Source: Oscillospiraceae bacterium
GTDB taxonomy: Bacteria; Bacillota; Clostridia; Oscillospirales; Ruminococcaceae
Direction: 5' to 3'
NCBI GenBank assembly: GCA_017521325.1
Contig: JAFXCV010000015.1
Span: forward strand, 1-63,889
DNA length: 63,889 bases
Shown here piece after piece: positions 1-8,122 of the stretch; the first letter of the stretch is position 1, and every line of letters starts with the position of its first letter. Below the pieces are notes generated by a model. It was not told the origin of the DNA, searched no databases, and worked only from the letters and a program-made list of their open reading frames with translations. The position numbers and the translations under genes were made by a program.

Positions 1-1525
1 AAACTGCCTTTGTATCAGGTGCGGAGGTGGGCTTTGTTTCCTTTTCAGACGGTTCTGTTTTACCTTCCGTCGGTTCGGTCTTTCCTTCGGTGGGCTTGGT
101 TTCATCAGGATCTTTGGGGTTCGTCGGCGTAGGTGCCGCACCGTAGTATTCTGCTACCGTAATACCGTTTTTGCCAAGCGGAATCTTATGGTCAAGACCG
201 ATGAAGGTGCCATCTTCGGTTTTCCACAGGGAGGGCAGTACGAAATTATACTTGACCTCGTCCCATGTGCCGAAGTTGTCATAGACAAGACCGCCCGTGT
301 CGCCGGAATTTTCATTGAAGCACCAGAAGGTGTGGTGGATGCGGTTTTCGATCATGAAATCACGCAGATACGTCATCCACGCACGATTCTTGCCATCTTT
401 ATCATGCTCCTCATCAAGGAAGCCGCCCCACTCGCCCATCAGCAGCGGTGCCATGCCTGTGTCCTGAATGAAGAACCAGTTGTCATACCAGCAGTCCTCC
501 AGCAGCGTTTCCTGCGTAAAGCCGTCATAGAACCATTCCTGCGTCCATACCAGAGGGCCATAGTCGTGGGGAGAATACACAAGCTGATCCTGATGCTCGC
601 CAAGGTCAATCGGGTAATCCTTCGCACCACGGAAACAGCCGCCCCACCAGGTATGATGATAGTATTCATACATGGTTGTATAGTCGATTCGGAGAGATGT
701 CCAGTCCGCACCTTCCTCAAACTTCGGGTAAACCTCCGTTCCCTCAACCATGATCAGAAGCTCCGGATTGATTGCCAGAACCTTGGCAGCTGCGGTTTCA
801 GCTGCATATTTCCAGTTGGTCGGATCCTTGGAATCATCCCACTTTGCCATCTGATCCGGCACATCCGCAGTGCCGTGCGGCTCGTTTTTCAGGTCGATCG
901 CAAGGATGGTATCGTCATCCTTATAGTACTCTGCAAACCATTCGAGCGCTTCAAACCAGTCCTCGGTGCTGAATTTATCGGTATACCACAGGCTGATCTG
1001 GTGACCTGCGGAAGCAGTTTCCGCACAGTGGATGTCGATCATGATCTTGATGCCAAGTTCACGGCACCACTCGACAGCCTTGTTCCAGATATCAAAGCTA
1101 TACATGATCGTACCGCCCTCAACGCCCTCAAGCGTCAGCTCCGGATTGGAGTACTGGTTCACCTTGGGGGTAGCAGGATCGGGATCACCGTTCTTCCACT
1201 GCAGCAGAATTTCTGTGGACATGGGAACTCGCAGGAAGTTGAAGCCGTGGTCGGCAATCTCCTGCAGCATTTCGTGCATATTTCTTGACCACACACCATC
1301 AAACACCTGACTGCCGACATTATAACCGAACCAGTTGCAGCCGGTCAGCCACACGGGATTTCCGTCCATATCGACGATTTCTGCATTTTCGTTGACATGC
1401 AGCCAGTCGTCGTGGTATTCATCGGGCGTATTTGCGGCGGAAACCAGACCTGCTGTGGTATTTGCAAGCAGCGTGCCGATCAGGGCAGCAGAAATACAGA
1501 ATCTGGAAAGCCATGTTTTTTTCAT
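1..1525 (-). CDS. Secreted GH5 endoglucanase (3' end beyond window)
   Basis: Hydrolyses beta-1,4-glucan (cellulose) outside the cell; exact substrate not provable here. The visible 508 residues start with a signal peptide (MKKTWLSRFC..., about 1-31), followed by a GH5 TIM barrel of about residues 40-445. The GH5 acid/base sits in DLKNEPHG (E215) and the nucleophile in GEWGG (E365). After residue 463 comes a Thr/Pro/Glu/Lys linker (PTEGKTEPTEGKTEP) that runs off the window, so a dockerin or CBM is expected beyond base 1 but not seen. The start at 1525 has GAGGGG eight bases upstream. A TTGACA/TATTAT promoter lies upstream. The linker type matches the cellulosome-like enzymes at 53.6 and 57.4 kb. 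Confidence 0.93.
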   Translation of the reverse strand, partial: MKKTWLSRFCISAALIGTLLANTTAGLVSAANTPDEYHDDWLHVNENAEIVDMDGNPVWLTGCNWFGYNVGSQVFDGVWSRNMHEMLQEIADHGFNFLRVPMSTEILLQWKNGDPDPATPKVNQYSNPELTLEGVEGGTIMYSFDIWNKAVEWCRELGIKIMIDIHCAETASAGHQISLWYTDKFSTEDWFEALEWFAEYYKDDDTILAIDLKNEPHGTADVPDQMAKWDDSKDPTNWKYAAETAAAKVLAINPELLIMVEGTEVYPKFEEGADWTSLRIDYTTMYEYYHHTWWGGCFRGAKDYPIDLGEHQDQLVYSPHDYGPLVWTQEWFYDGFTQETLLEDCWYDNWFFIQDTGMAPLLMGEWGGFLDEEHDKDGKNRAWMTYLRDFMIENRIHHTFWCFNENSGDTGGLVYDNFGTWDEVKYNFVLPSLWKTEDGTFIGLDHKIPLGKNGITVAEYYGAAPTPTNPKDPDETKPTEGKTEPTEGKTEPSEKETKPTSAPDTKAV

Positions 1526-1597
1526 AACGATCCCCTCTTTTTTTATTATTTACGGCAGGAATGCGCAGTTTTCGCTGCCGCATAGTTTCTTATTTTA

Positions 1598-1626
1598 ATA
1601 ATAGCACAAAATCCCCCCTATGTCAA
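1598..1626 (-). promoter_or_regulatory. Sigma-70 promoter of the GH5 gene
   Basis: On the minus strand: -35 TTGACA (1621-1626), 17-bp spacer, -10 TATTAT (1598-1603), with an extended -10 TGC directly before the -10 box. About 73 nt upstream of the start codon. Confidence 0.75.
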
Positions 1627-1651
1627 ATGTTTTTTCGTCATTTTTGCAAAA

Positions 1652-1684
1652 AACCGATGCCTTGCTTTATGCAAAACATCGGTT
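1652..1684 (-). terminator. Terminator of the hydG-hydF operon
   Basis: AACCGATG and CATCGGTT form an 8-bp stem, extended by TTGC/GCAA inside, followed on the minus strand by TTTT. It lies just downstream of the hydF stop codon. Confidence 0.8.
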
Positions 1685-1690
1685 GCATTT

Positions 1691-2893
1691 TTATTTCAAT
1701 AATGCAGATGCATCCGGAAACAGCTCCAGACTGCGTTTTAATATTCCATGGCAGTGTGCAATTGCAGTGCCGTAATTTGTCATGGGAACCCCCTGGTCTG
1801 CGGCGATCTGCTGACGGAACTCCATTTCCTTCTGCGGCAGCATGCATCCGCCGCAATGGATGACGAGAGCAAACTCCGAAAGATCACGGGGAAATTCGGT
1901 TCCGGACGTCCAGTGGAATTCGAGTTCACAGCCTGCATGGGATTTTATCCAGTTCGGAAGCTTGACCGTTCCGATATCACCGCACTGTCGGTGATGGGTA
2001 CAGCCTTCGGAAATCAGCACCTTATCCCCCTCTTTGAGGGAATCAAGTGCTGCTGCGCCACGCACGACAGTTTCCAGATCGCCCTTGTATCTGGCAAAGA
2101 GGATGGAAAACGAGGTCAGCGGAATTCCCATTGGCACAAGCTTTGACACTCTGCCGAATGCCTGACTGTCGGTGATGACCATTTTCGGCGGTACTGCGAG
2201 TTTTTCAAGAGTCTGCGGCACTTCCGTATCACGGCAGCAGACGGGAATTGCACCGCATTCCAGTGCTTCACGGATCACCTGCTGCTGCGGCAGGATAAGT
2301 CTGCCCTTAGGGGCGGATGCATCAATGGGAATGACCAGCACCAGCACATCTCCCGCAGAAATCAGGTCGGAAACGAGCGGTTTCTGCACAGCATCCGGCT
2401 TTACCTGCTTTGCAATCAGTTCTTTGAGTTCACGGATGCCCTCACCTGTTTTAGCACTGACATAAATTTCGTGAATCGACTCTGCTTTGGGGGCATCGTA
2501 GAGATCGGATTTATTATATGCCATAATATAGGGAATTTTACGTTTCTGAAATTCGGAGATCAGCAGTTCATCATCCGCAGTTTTTCCAATCGTGCCGTCA
2601 ATGACAAGCACGGCAATATTGGTTTTTGCAAGGACGGCAAGGGATTTTTCCACACGCATTGCGCCAAGATCCCCTTCGTCGTCGATGCCTGCGGTATCGA
2701 CAATCATCACAGGGCCGAGGGGTAAAAGTTCCATTGCCTTATAAACGGGATCGGTGGTTGTGCCTTTCACATCGGATACAACGGAAAGCTGCTGTCCTGT
2801 GACGGCATTGACAACGCTGGATTTTCCGGCGTTTCGCTTACCGAAAAAGGCAATGTGAATGCGCTCGGAGGTGGGGGTGGTGTTCAGGCTCAT
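1691..2893 (-). CDS. hydF: [FeFe]-hydrogenase H-cluster maturation GTPase HydF
   Basis: Scaffold and GTPase that carries the 2Fe subcluster made by HydE and HydG and delivers it to apo-hydrogenase; cytoplasmic. 400 aa, the usual family length. Residues 12-160 are a small-GTPase domain: G1 GKRNAGKS (18-25), G3 DTAG (66-69), G4 NKSD (127-130). The C-terminal cluster domain shows the HydF iron ligands C298-x-H300 and H346-C347-x-x-C350. The ATG at 2893 was chosen over an upstream ATG at 2953 because AGGAGA precedes it and the protein begins as HydF proteins do. It starts 13 nt after the TIGR04076 gene stop, so the two are cotranscribed with hydG. HydE is encoded 39 kb away; no hydrogenase structural gene is in the window. 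Confidence 0.96.
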   Translation of the reverse strand: MSLNTTPTSERIHIAFFGKRNAGKSSVVNAVTGQQLSVVSDVKGTTTDPVYKAMELLPLGPVMIVDTAGIDDEGDLGAMRVEKSLAVLAKTNIAVLVIDGTIGKTADDELLISEFQKRKIPYIMAYNKSDLYDAPKAESIHEIYVSAKTGEGIRELKELIAKQVKPDAVQKPLVSDLISAGDVLVLVIPIDASAPKGRLILPQQQVIREALECGAIPVCCRDTEVPQTLEKLAVPPKMVITDSQAFGRVSKLVPMGIPLTSFSILFARYKGDLETVVRGAAALDSLKEGDKVLISEGCTHHRQCGDIGTVKLPNWIKSHAGCELEFHWTSGTEFPRDLSEFALVIHCGGCMLPQKEMEFRQQIAADQGVPMTNYGTAIAHCHGILKRSLELFPDASALLK

Positions 2894-2906
2894 ACGATTC
2901 TCCTTT

Positions 2907-3260
2907 TCATGGTTCTTGCCAGAATCCGCCAGTATGGAAATTCTCATTGCCAAGCGGAGTGGCAGTCAGTCGAAACATGACACAGCCATCGGGACAGACG
3001 ATGGTTTTTGTGTATTTCCCATCGCCGCCCAGATTCCGCAGATCTCCGCCGCTTCGGACCGCTTCCATCAGGGGATGAAGCATCATCATGGTTTTACTGC
3101 AAATACCACAGCCGTCCGCATTGACCGGACAGCCATAGGTGCAGCGGTATTTGTCACCGATCTCCTCACCGTTGCGGCAGTAATGCTCAGTGCTGCTGCC
3201 CTGCAGAAAGCCTGTGACTTCAATTGTAAATTCGTATTCTTCGTTGTACCATTTGTGCAT
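2907..3260 (-). CDS. TIGR04076 family small Cys-rich protein
   Basis: 117 aa, function unknown; I recognise the TIGR04076 pattern (EHYCRNGEEIGDKYRCTYGCP, then VCPDGCVMFRL). Eight or more cysteines, several in CxxxC/CxxC spacing (about C28, C40, C44, C51, C54, C89, C93), suggest metal or redox chemistry, but that is inference. No signal peptide or membrane segment. Start supported by GGAGG eight bases upstream. It lies between hydG and hydF, 13 nt from hydF and 144 nt from hydG, in one transcription unit, which hints at a link with H-cluster assembly; the same family also occurs in unrelated contexts, so this is not proof. Confidence 0.8.
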   Translation of the reverse strand: MHKWYNEEYEFTIEVTGFLQGSSTEHYCRNGEEIGDKYRCTYGCPVNADGCGICSKTMMMLHPLMEAVRSGGDLRNLGGDGKYTKTIVCPDGCVMFRLTATPLGNENFHTGGFWQEP

Positions 3261-3325
3261 GAGTCATGCCTCCATCTGGATTCTCTAAGTATACCGGTGG
3301 TTTTAAGAGTGAATCTCAGAAATCA

Positions 3326-3384
3326 CCCTCCCCCTTCCCCCTCCCGAAGGGAGGGGGGATTCAGCCGGGGTCTGCGACCCCGGC
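3326..3384. repeat. Degenerate G-quadruplex/hairpin repeat copy between hydG and TIGR04076
   Basis: Four C-runs (3-5 C, separated by T, TT, T) at 3326-3345, i.e. a G-quadruplex motif on the minus strand, overlapping a hairpin (CCCCCTCCC-GAAG-GGAGGGGG, 3337-3357) and followed by a perfect hairpin GCCGGGGT/ACCCCGGC (3364-3384). Similar in composition to the elements at 12.5, 43.6, 47.7 and 53.4 kb, but I see no terminal repeats here. It may attenuate transcription between hydG and hydF. Confidence 0.6.
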
Positions 3385-3404
3385 ACCCCGCTAAAGTCAT
3401 ACAA

Positions 3405-4823
3405 TCAGAACCTGAAATCTCTGCTTCCCTCTTTGATCTTATCCAGACGCTCTACAACGATATCACGCACCTTGTCGCTCTTGACATTGGCAAGCTCCTT
3501 CTGAATCAGGGCTTCACCGATTGCCTTGGTTTCAGGGGACGCATAATCCACGAGGTATTCCTTGAGCGTCATCAGGGCATTGGGATGGCAGCAGTTCTGG
3601 ATCTGCTTTGTCTTGCAAAGCTGCATGAAACGGTCGCCCGTTCTGCCCTCACGGTAGCAAGCTGTGCAGAAGGACGGGATGTATCCAAGCTGCATGAGCC
3701 AGTTGACAACTTCGTCAAGTGTGCGGTTGTCGGATACGTCGAACTGTGCGGAGTTTTCATCCTCCGGCTCCGGTTCGCTGTAGCCGCCCACGCTTGTCTT
3801 GGAGCCGCCGCTGATCTGGGATACACCGAGGTGCAGCACACGCTCACGGCATGCCTTGGATTCACGGGTGGATACGATCATGCCCGTGTACGGCACAGCC
3901 ACACGGATGCAGGCGCAGATTTTTGCAAAGGTATCATCATCAATACCATTGTCGAACTGGTCAGGATCAATGTCATCCGCACGGCGGATTCTCGGAACGC
4001 TGATGGTATGCGGGCCTACACCGAAGCGTGCTTCAAGATGCTCTGCGTGCATGAGGATACCTGCAAATTCATAGCGGTAATGCTCCAGACCGAACAGAAC
4101 GCCGAGTCCCACATCGTCAATACCGCCCTCCATGGCTCTGTCATGCGCTTCGGTATGGTAAGCGTAATTGTGCTTCGGGCCCGTGGGATGCAGCTGCTCG
4201 TAGCTTTCTTTGTGGTAGGTTTCCTGGAACAGGATATAAGTACCGATGCCAGCCTCAGCAAGCTTCTTGTAGTTTTCAACTGTCGTTGCCGCAATGTTGA
4301 CATTCACACGGCGGATCGCACCGTTCTTATGCTGGATGCTGTAGATGGTCTTGATGCTCTCAAGGATGTACTCGATGGGGTTGTTCACCGGATCTTCGCC
4401 GGATTCGATGGCAAGGCGCTTGTGTCCCATATCCTGCAGGGCGATGACTTCCTTTTTGATCTCCTCCTGCGTCAGCTTCTTGCGGCAGATGGTCTTGTTC
4501 TTATAGTGATAGGGGCAGTACACACAGCCGTTCACGCAGTAGTTGGACAGATACAGGGGGGCGAACATCACAATGCGGTTGCCGTAGAAATCCTTCTTGA
4601 TCTGCTCGGCAAGGGCATAGACCTCCTGATTGAGATCCTCCTCCTCACAGGCAAGCAGGACGCTTGCGTCACGGTGGCTCAGACCTTTCAGTTCCTTTGC
4701 CTTTTCGATGATGGATTTAATCAGCTCTCGGTCATTCTTGTGCGCCTCGGCGAAAGCGAGGGTTTCTTCAATTTCTTCGTGGCAGATAAATTCTTCTGCC
4801 TTTGCGGATTTCGGATCGTACAT
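3405..4823 (-). CDS. hydG: [FeFe]-hydrogenase maturase HydG (radical SAM tyrosine lyase)
   Basis: Cleaves tyrosine with SAM to give p-cresol plus the CO and CN ligands of the H-cluster as an Fe(CO)2(CN) synthon; cytoplasmic. 472 aa, normal length. The radical SAM cluster ligands are C96-x3-C100-x2-C103 (CVNGCVYC) and the HydG-specific C-terminal auxiliary cluster ligands are C386-x2-C389-x22-C412, which separates it from ThiH. The start has AAGGAGG seven to eight bases upstream. First gene of the hydG-TIGR04076-hydF unit, behind a strong promoter and a long structured leader. Identification is firm. Confidence 0.97.
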   Translation of the reverse strand: MYDPKSAKAEEFICHEEIEETLAFAEAHKNDRELIKSIIEKAKELKGLSHRDASVLLACEEEDLNQEVYALAEQIKKDFYGNRIVMFAPLYLSNYCVNGCVYCPYHYKNKTICRKKLTQEEIKKEVIALQDMGHKRLAIESGEDPVNNPIEYILESIKTIYSIQHKNGAIRRVNVNIAATTVENYKKLAEAGIGTYILFQETYHKESYEQLHPTGPKHNYAYHTEAHDRAMEGGIDDVGLGVLFGLEHYRYEFAGILMHAEHLEARFGVGPHTISVPRIRRADDIDPDQFDNGIDDDTFAKICACIRVAVPYTGMIVSTRESKACRERVLHLGVSQISGGSKTSVGGYSEPEPEDENSAQFDVSDNRTLDEVVNWLMQLGYIPSFCTACYREGRTGDRFMQLCKTKQIQNCCHPNALMTLKEYLVDYASPETKAIGEALIQKELANVKSDKVRDIVVERLDKIKEGSRDFRF

Positions 4824-5002
4824 CGTAATTCCTCCTTAAAAATAATAAATGCCCGAACGCAGTCGGGCAGCAAACTTTCATGTACAGCGAAAAATCCCAT
4901 AATTATTGGGGTAATTTCGGAATGGACTTCCACCTCATGAAACGTTCGGTGTCAGATGCGTTTTTGACGCTTTCCCGTCAGCACGCTTTCGGGTCAGCTT
5001 CT
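4824..5002 (-). promoter_or_regulatory. Structured hydG 5' leader, candidate attenuator or riboswitch
   Basis: About 180 nt separate the predicted transcription start from the hydG ATG. Immediately before the ribosome binding site lies a terminator-like hairpin, stem GCCCGA/TCGGGC (4851-4868), followed in the RNA by AUUUAUUAUUUUU. The 3' arm with part of the loop (CGUUCGG, 4853-4859) is perfectly complementary to an upstream CCGAACG (4943-4949), so the two pairings exclude each other. A further 7-bp stem UUUCAUG (4936-4942) / CAUGAAA (4876-4882) brings these together, and small hairpins (GACG/CGUC, GCGU/ACGC) lie nearer the 5' end. I do not recognise a known riboswitch class; a T-box is unlikely because its conserved GGGTGGnACC box is absent. 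Confidence 0.6.
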
Positions 5003-5008
5003 ATGTAC

Positions 5009-5037
5009 ATTATAACACATTGTTAGGAAAATGTCAA
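5009..5037 (-). promoter_or_regulatory. Strong sigma-70 promoter of hydG operon
   Basis: Minus strand: consensus TTGACA (5032-5037), 17-bp spacer, consensus TATAAT (5009-5014), with TGT extended -10. Both hexamers are perfect. Confidence 0.88.
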
Positions 5038-5061
5038 TGATGCATTATGCATTTTTTCAAA

Positions 5062-5094
5062 AAATCCGCCCCCTTTTTGAAAGGAGGCGGATTT
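5062..5094 (-). terminator. Terminator after the purine permease gene
   Basis: AAATCCGCC(T)CC and GGGGGCGGATTT pair around a TTTCAAAAA loop; a T-rich tract follows on the minus strand. It lies directly downstream of the permease stop. Confidence 0.8.
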
Positions 5095-5098
5095 CATT

Positions 5099-6463
5099 TT
5101 ACAGGAAAATATACTTCAGCACAAACAGCACTGCAAGCACATACATCACGGGATTGATCTTCTTTGCGTTTCCGCAAACAAGGTTGATCAGCACATAGGA
5201 GATCACGCCGATGGAGATGCCCTCGGAAATGCTGTAGAACAGGGGCATTGCAATAATGCAGAGATATGCGGGAATTGCAGAGGTGTAGTTATTGTCCGTG
5301 AGCTTCAGCTCTGCGATATTGCTGAACATCAGGAATCCCACGATGAGGAGCGCAGGGGCTGTTGCAAAGGACGGGATCGCTGTAAAGATGGGTGCAAAGA
5401 ACATCGACAGGAGGAACAGGATTGCCGTTGTGAGGGCTGTCAGACCCGTTCTGCCGCCTTCGGCAACGCCTGCGGAGGATTCCACAAAGGTGGTAGTAGT
5501 AGAAGTACCCAGCACTGCGCCTGCGGTGGTTGCAATGGCATCCGCCATCAGTGCGGGACGGATCTTCGGGAGTCTTCCCTTTTCATCGAGCATGTCCGCC
5601 TTTGTGGCAACACCAATGAGCGTGCCGAGAGTATCGAACAGGTCAACGAACAGGAAGGAGAAGATGATCACGATGAAATTGAAAATGCCGACGCCGGTAA
5701 AATCCACATTGAAGCACTGACCGAAGGTTTCGCCCAGCTTTGTGAAATCTGTGATTGCAAATGTCGGGAGCAGAGAATAGTAGCCGTTTGCTGCATCGAC
5801 AGTATAAATGCCGGTCAGCTGGCAGAGAATGCCGAGGATCCATGTGCCGACAATGCCGATGAGAATGGAGCCTTTTACTTTTTTGATGTAAAGGATTCCT
5901 GTCAGGAAGGTTCCGATGATGGCGAGCAATGCGCAGATACCGGAGGTGGTGAAATTCTCACGGAAGCTGACAATGGAAACGAGTGTGGAGGAATTATCCA
6001 CGGTCAGTCCTGCATTCTGGAGTCCGATAAAAGCGATGAACAGACCGATGCCAACGGATACCGCATGCTTGAGGGAAAGCGGTATGGCATTGAAGATCGC
6101 TTCTCTGACATTCGTCAGAGAGAGAATGATGAAAATAATGCCTTCAATGAATACCGCAAGCAGTGCAACCTGCCAGGGATATCCAAAGGTAATGACAACG
6201 GTATACGCCAGAAATGCATTAAGGCCCATACCTGCGGAAAGTGCAAAGGGCATATTTGCCATGAATGCCATGCAGGCGGTTCCGATGAAGGATGCAAGAC
6301 AGGTTGCCAGAAGAACCGCTGTCGGATCCATTCCGGCGTCACTGAGAATACTCGGATTTACAGCAAGGATGTAAGCCATGGTCATGAATGTGGTAATGCC
6401 GGCTGTAATTTCCGTTTTGACATTGGTATTGTTTTCAGAAAGCTTGAACAAACGATTTAGCAT
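5099..6463 (-). CDS. NCS2/AzgA-type purine permease
   Basis: Proton-coupled uptake of adenine, guanine or hypoxanthine across the cytoplasmic membrane. 454 aa, with about 12-14 hydrophobic segments. The N-terminus (NTNVKTEITAGITTFMTMAY) and the segment FALSAGMGLNAFLAYTVV are characteristic of the AzgA/PbuG branch; DxxGTxxG (LFDTLGTLIG) and GTSTTTTFVESSAGVAEGGRTG carry the family's central binding motifs. AGGAGG precedes the ATG. It follows hpt by 18 nt on the same strand, so uptake of the base and its conversion to the nucleotide are coexpressed. Exact base specificity cannot be read from the sequence. Confidence 0.92.
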   Translation of the reverse strand: MLNRLFKLSENNTNVKTEITAGITTFMTMAYILAVNPSILSDAGMDPTAVLLATCLASFIGTACMAFMANMPFALSAGMGLNAFLAYTVVITFGYPWQVALLAVFIEGIIFIILSLTNVREAIFNAIPLSLKHAVSVGIGLFIAFIGLQNAGLTVDNSSTLVSIVSFRENFTTSGICALLAIIGTFLTGILYIKKVKGSILIGIVGTWILGILCQLTGIYTVDAANGYYSLLPTFAITDFTKLGETFGQCFNVDFTGVGIFNFIVIIFSFLFVDLFDTLGTLIGVATKADMLDEKGRLPKIRPALMADAIATTAGAVLGTSTTTTFVESSAGVAEGGRTGLTALTTAILFLLSMFFAPIFTAIPSFATAPALLIVGFLMFSNIAELKLTDNNYTSAIPAYLCIIAMPLFYSISEGISIGVISYVLINLVCGNAKKINPVMYVLAVLFVLKYIFL

Positions 6464-6481
6464 AAGTATTCCTCCTGATTA

Positions 6482-7039
6482 TTATTTTGTTGCATCGTAT
6501 TCCGCAATATACGGAAGATTGCGGTAATACTCGGCACAGTCAAGACCATAGCCGATCACAAAATGATCGGGGATCGTAAAGAGTGCCTTATCTGCCTTGA
6601 AATCGACGATGCGTCTGCTTGGCTTGTCAAGCAGGGTGACCACCTTCAGTGAAAGCGGATTTCTTGTTTTCAGAAGTTTGACAACATCGCTGAGGGTACG
6701 TCCTGTATCAATGATATCCTCGACAATGATCACATGGTAATTGCTGATGTCCTGCTCAAGATCCATTGTGATTTTGACAACACCCGCTGACACTGTGCCG
6801 TTGTAATAGCTCTTGGCGCACATGAAGCCGATCTCACAGGGTACTGTGATTGCACGGCTGAGATCTGCGAGGAACACAAAGGATCCCTTCAGGATGCTGA
6901 CAAGCAGAATGGGATGACCGTCAAAGGAAGCCGAAATTTCCTCACCTGCTTCCTTGATTGCCGCTGCGATCTCCTCCTGCGTGATCAGCACACGTTTGAT
7001 TCTGGAATGATAAAGCTCTGTATTGCATTTTTCGTCCAT
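6482..7039 (-). CDS. hpt: Hypoxanthine(-guanine) phosphoribosyltransferase
   Basis: Joins hypoxanthine or guanine to PRPP to give IMP or GMP and pyrophosphate; cytoplasmic purine salvage. 185 aa. Shows the flexible region CAKSYYNGT, the PRPP-binding loop EDIIDTGRT (residues 107-115), and the C-terminal DHFVIGYGLDCAEYYRNLPYIA typical of Hpt. Start has GGAAAGGA upstream and the gene has its own promoter. First gene of an operon with the purine permease. The divergent neighbours make PRPP and remove PPi, the co-substrate and product of this enzyme. Confidence 0.96.
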   Translation of the reverse strand: MDEKCNTELYHSRIKRVLITQEEIAAAIKEAGEEISASFDGHPILLVSILKGSFVFLADLSRAITVPCEIGFMCAKSYYNGTVSAGVVKITMDLEQDISNYHVIIVEDIIDTGRTLSDVVKLLKTRNPLSLKVVTLLDKPSRRIVDFKADKALFTIPDHFVIGYGLDCAEYYRNLPYIAEYDATK

Positions 7040-7090
7040 TTTTATACCGTCCTTTCCTTCATAATATTTTGAAAAACATGGTATGCTCTA

Positions 7091-7119
7091 ATTATACCAC
7101 ACATTTTCACAATAAGCAA
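7091..7119 (-). promoter_or_regulatory. Promoter of hpt-permease operon
   Basis: Minus strand: TTGCTT (7114-7119), 17 bp, TATAAT (7091-7096), with TGG extended -10. Confidence 0.75.
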
Positions 7120-7237
7120 ATGTTTTTTTAGAAAATTACTGAAAATTTATCAACATTTCTTCATTTACTTTGCACAGCAAAGCAAAACAAGCAAGTGCGT
7201 GGCATTTCCTCCTTATAGCAAAAGCGCTCCGCAGGAA

Positions 7238-7320
7238 GGCTGGGTAGGGGGTGGGACAAATTTAAGCGGAATAATAGTTATTTGACAAGCCGGATTTCTG
7301 AAAACGATGTTTTCAGAAAT
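7238..7320. repeat. Truncated copy of the dispersed G-rich element in the hpt/ppa gap
   Basis: The 454-nt gap between hpt and ppa holds both promoters and this remnant. It has G-runs at 7242-7255 (GGG-TA-GGGGG-T-GGG), then ACAAATTTAAGCGGAATAATA, which matches the element at 53.4 kb, then the right end TTATTTGACAAGC, and finally a hairpin ATTTCTGAAAAC/GTTTTCAGAAAT (7294-7320). No matching left end or left hairpin was found, so the copy is truncated. The rest of the gap (7121-7230, 7321-7420) shows nothing else I can name. Confidence 0.6.
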
Positions 7321-7420
7321 TACCTGCATTTTTTAATCTCGAAACATGTCCAAAAATCTGCCAAAAGCAGGCAGGAATTTAGGAAGTTCGACAAAGTTCA
7401 TTTTCTTTTCTTTTCTAAGA

Positions 7421-7449
7421 TTGACAAAACGAAAAAACATGGGTATACT
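7421..7449 (+). promoter_or_regulatory. Promoter of ppa-prs
   Basis: TTGACA (7421-7426), 17 bp, TATACT (7444-7449). Confidence 0.8.
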
Positions 7450-7493
7450 TAAATTGTATAGAGTCGTCAGCAACCGAAATTATGAGGTGTGAT

Positions 7494-8024
7494 ATGAATA
7501 TCTGGCACAATATCAGCCCGAAGCGTATCAACGCAGAGGATTTCGTGGCAGTCATTGAAATCCCCAAGGGCAGCAAGATCAAATACGAACTGGACAAAGA
7601 AACGGGACTGATCAAGCTTGACCGCATCCTGCACACGTCCACGCATTATCCGGCGAACTACGGGCTGATTCCCCGTACCTATGCCGATGATGAGGATCCG
7701 TTGGATGTACTGGTGCTGTGTTCCGAAACACTGTACCCGATGACATTGGTGCGCTGCTATCCGATCGGCGTGATCCGCATGATTGACAGCGGCAGACACG
7801 ACGACAAGATCATTGCAATTCCGTTTGACGATCCCAATTACAATATGTACCGTTCCATCAATGAGCTGCCGGCACACATTTTTGCCGAAATGACGCATTT
7901 CTTTAAGGTTTACAAGGAGCTTGAAAATAAGACCACTGCTGTGGACGAGGTGGAAGATGCCGATACAGCAAAGCAGATCATTGCTGCGGACATTGACCAC
8001 TATATTGAGAAATTCTGTAAGTAA
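7494..8024 (+). CDS. ppa: Inorganic pyrophosphatase, family I
   Basis: Hydrolyses PPi to two phosphates, pulling PRPP-dependent and polymerase reactions forward. 176 aa. Family I signature: [17 protein letters not shown] near the N-terminus, then [21 protein letters not shown] with the metal-binding Asp residues, and later FKVYKELE. I chose the ATG at 7494 rather than 7482 because the sequence around 7482 (ATGAGGTG) is itself the Shine-Dalgarno site. Followed by the PRPP synthetase 98 nt downstream on the same strand. Confidence 0.95.
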   Translation: MNIWHNISPKRINAEDFVAVIEIPKGSKIKYELDKETGLIKLDRILHTSTHYPANYGLIPRTYADDEDPLDVLVLCSETLYPMTLVRCYPIGVIRMIDSGRHDDKIIAIPFDDPNYNMYRSINELPAHIFAEMTHFFKVYKELENKTTAVDEVEDADTAKQIIAADIDHYIEKFCK

Positions 8025-8122
8025 TCCATTTGCTGCGGATTAAGGCAGGTATTGCCTTAATTGAAATATATTATTCCAAGGAAGGAGTGCTTCCGGACTG
8101 CACGACGGAAGCAAAGAAAAGT

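Noticed and set aside
188..1288. 366-codon plus-strand frame opposite the GH5 gene
   Set aside because: The minus strand gives a complete GH5 barrel with both catalytic Glu; the plus frame has no recognisable domain.
2859..4940. 693-codon open frame on the plus strand
   Set aside because: It runs antisense to hydG, TIGR04076 and the start of hydF, has no ribosome site and no family resemblance; the minus-strand genes explain the sequence.
4824..5002. T-box or SAM riboswitch in front of hydG
   Set aside because: The conserved T-box sequence (GGGTGGnACCGCG) and the SAM-I core were looked for and are not there; kept as an unclassified structured leader.
7040..7493. tRNA or small RNA gene in the hpt/ppa gap
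   Set aside because: No cloverleaf or CCA end seen; the gap is explained by two divergent promoters and a repeat remnant.
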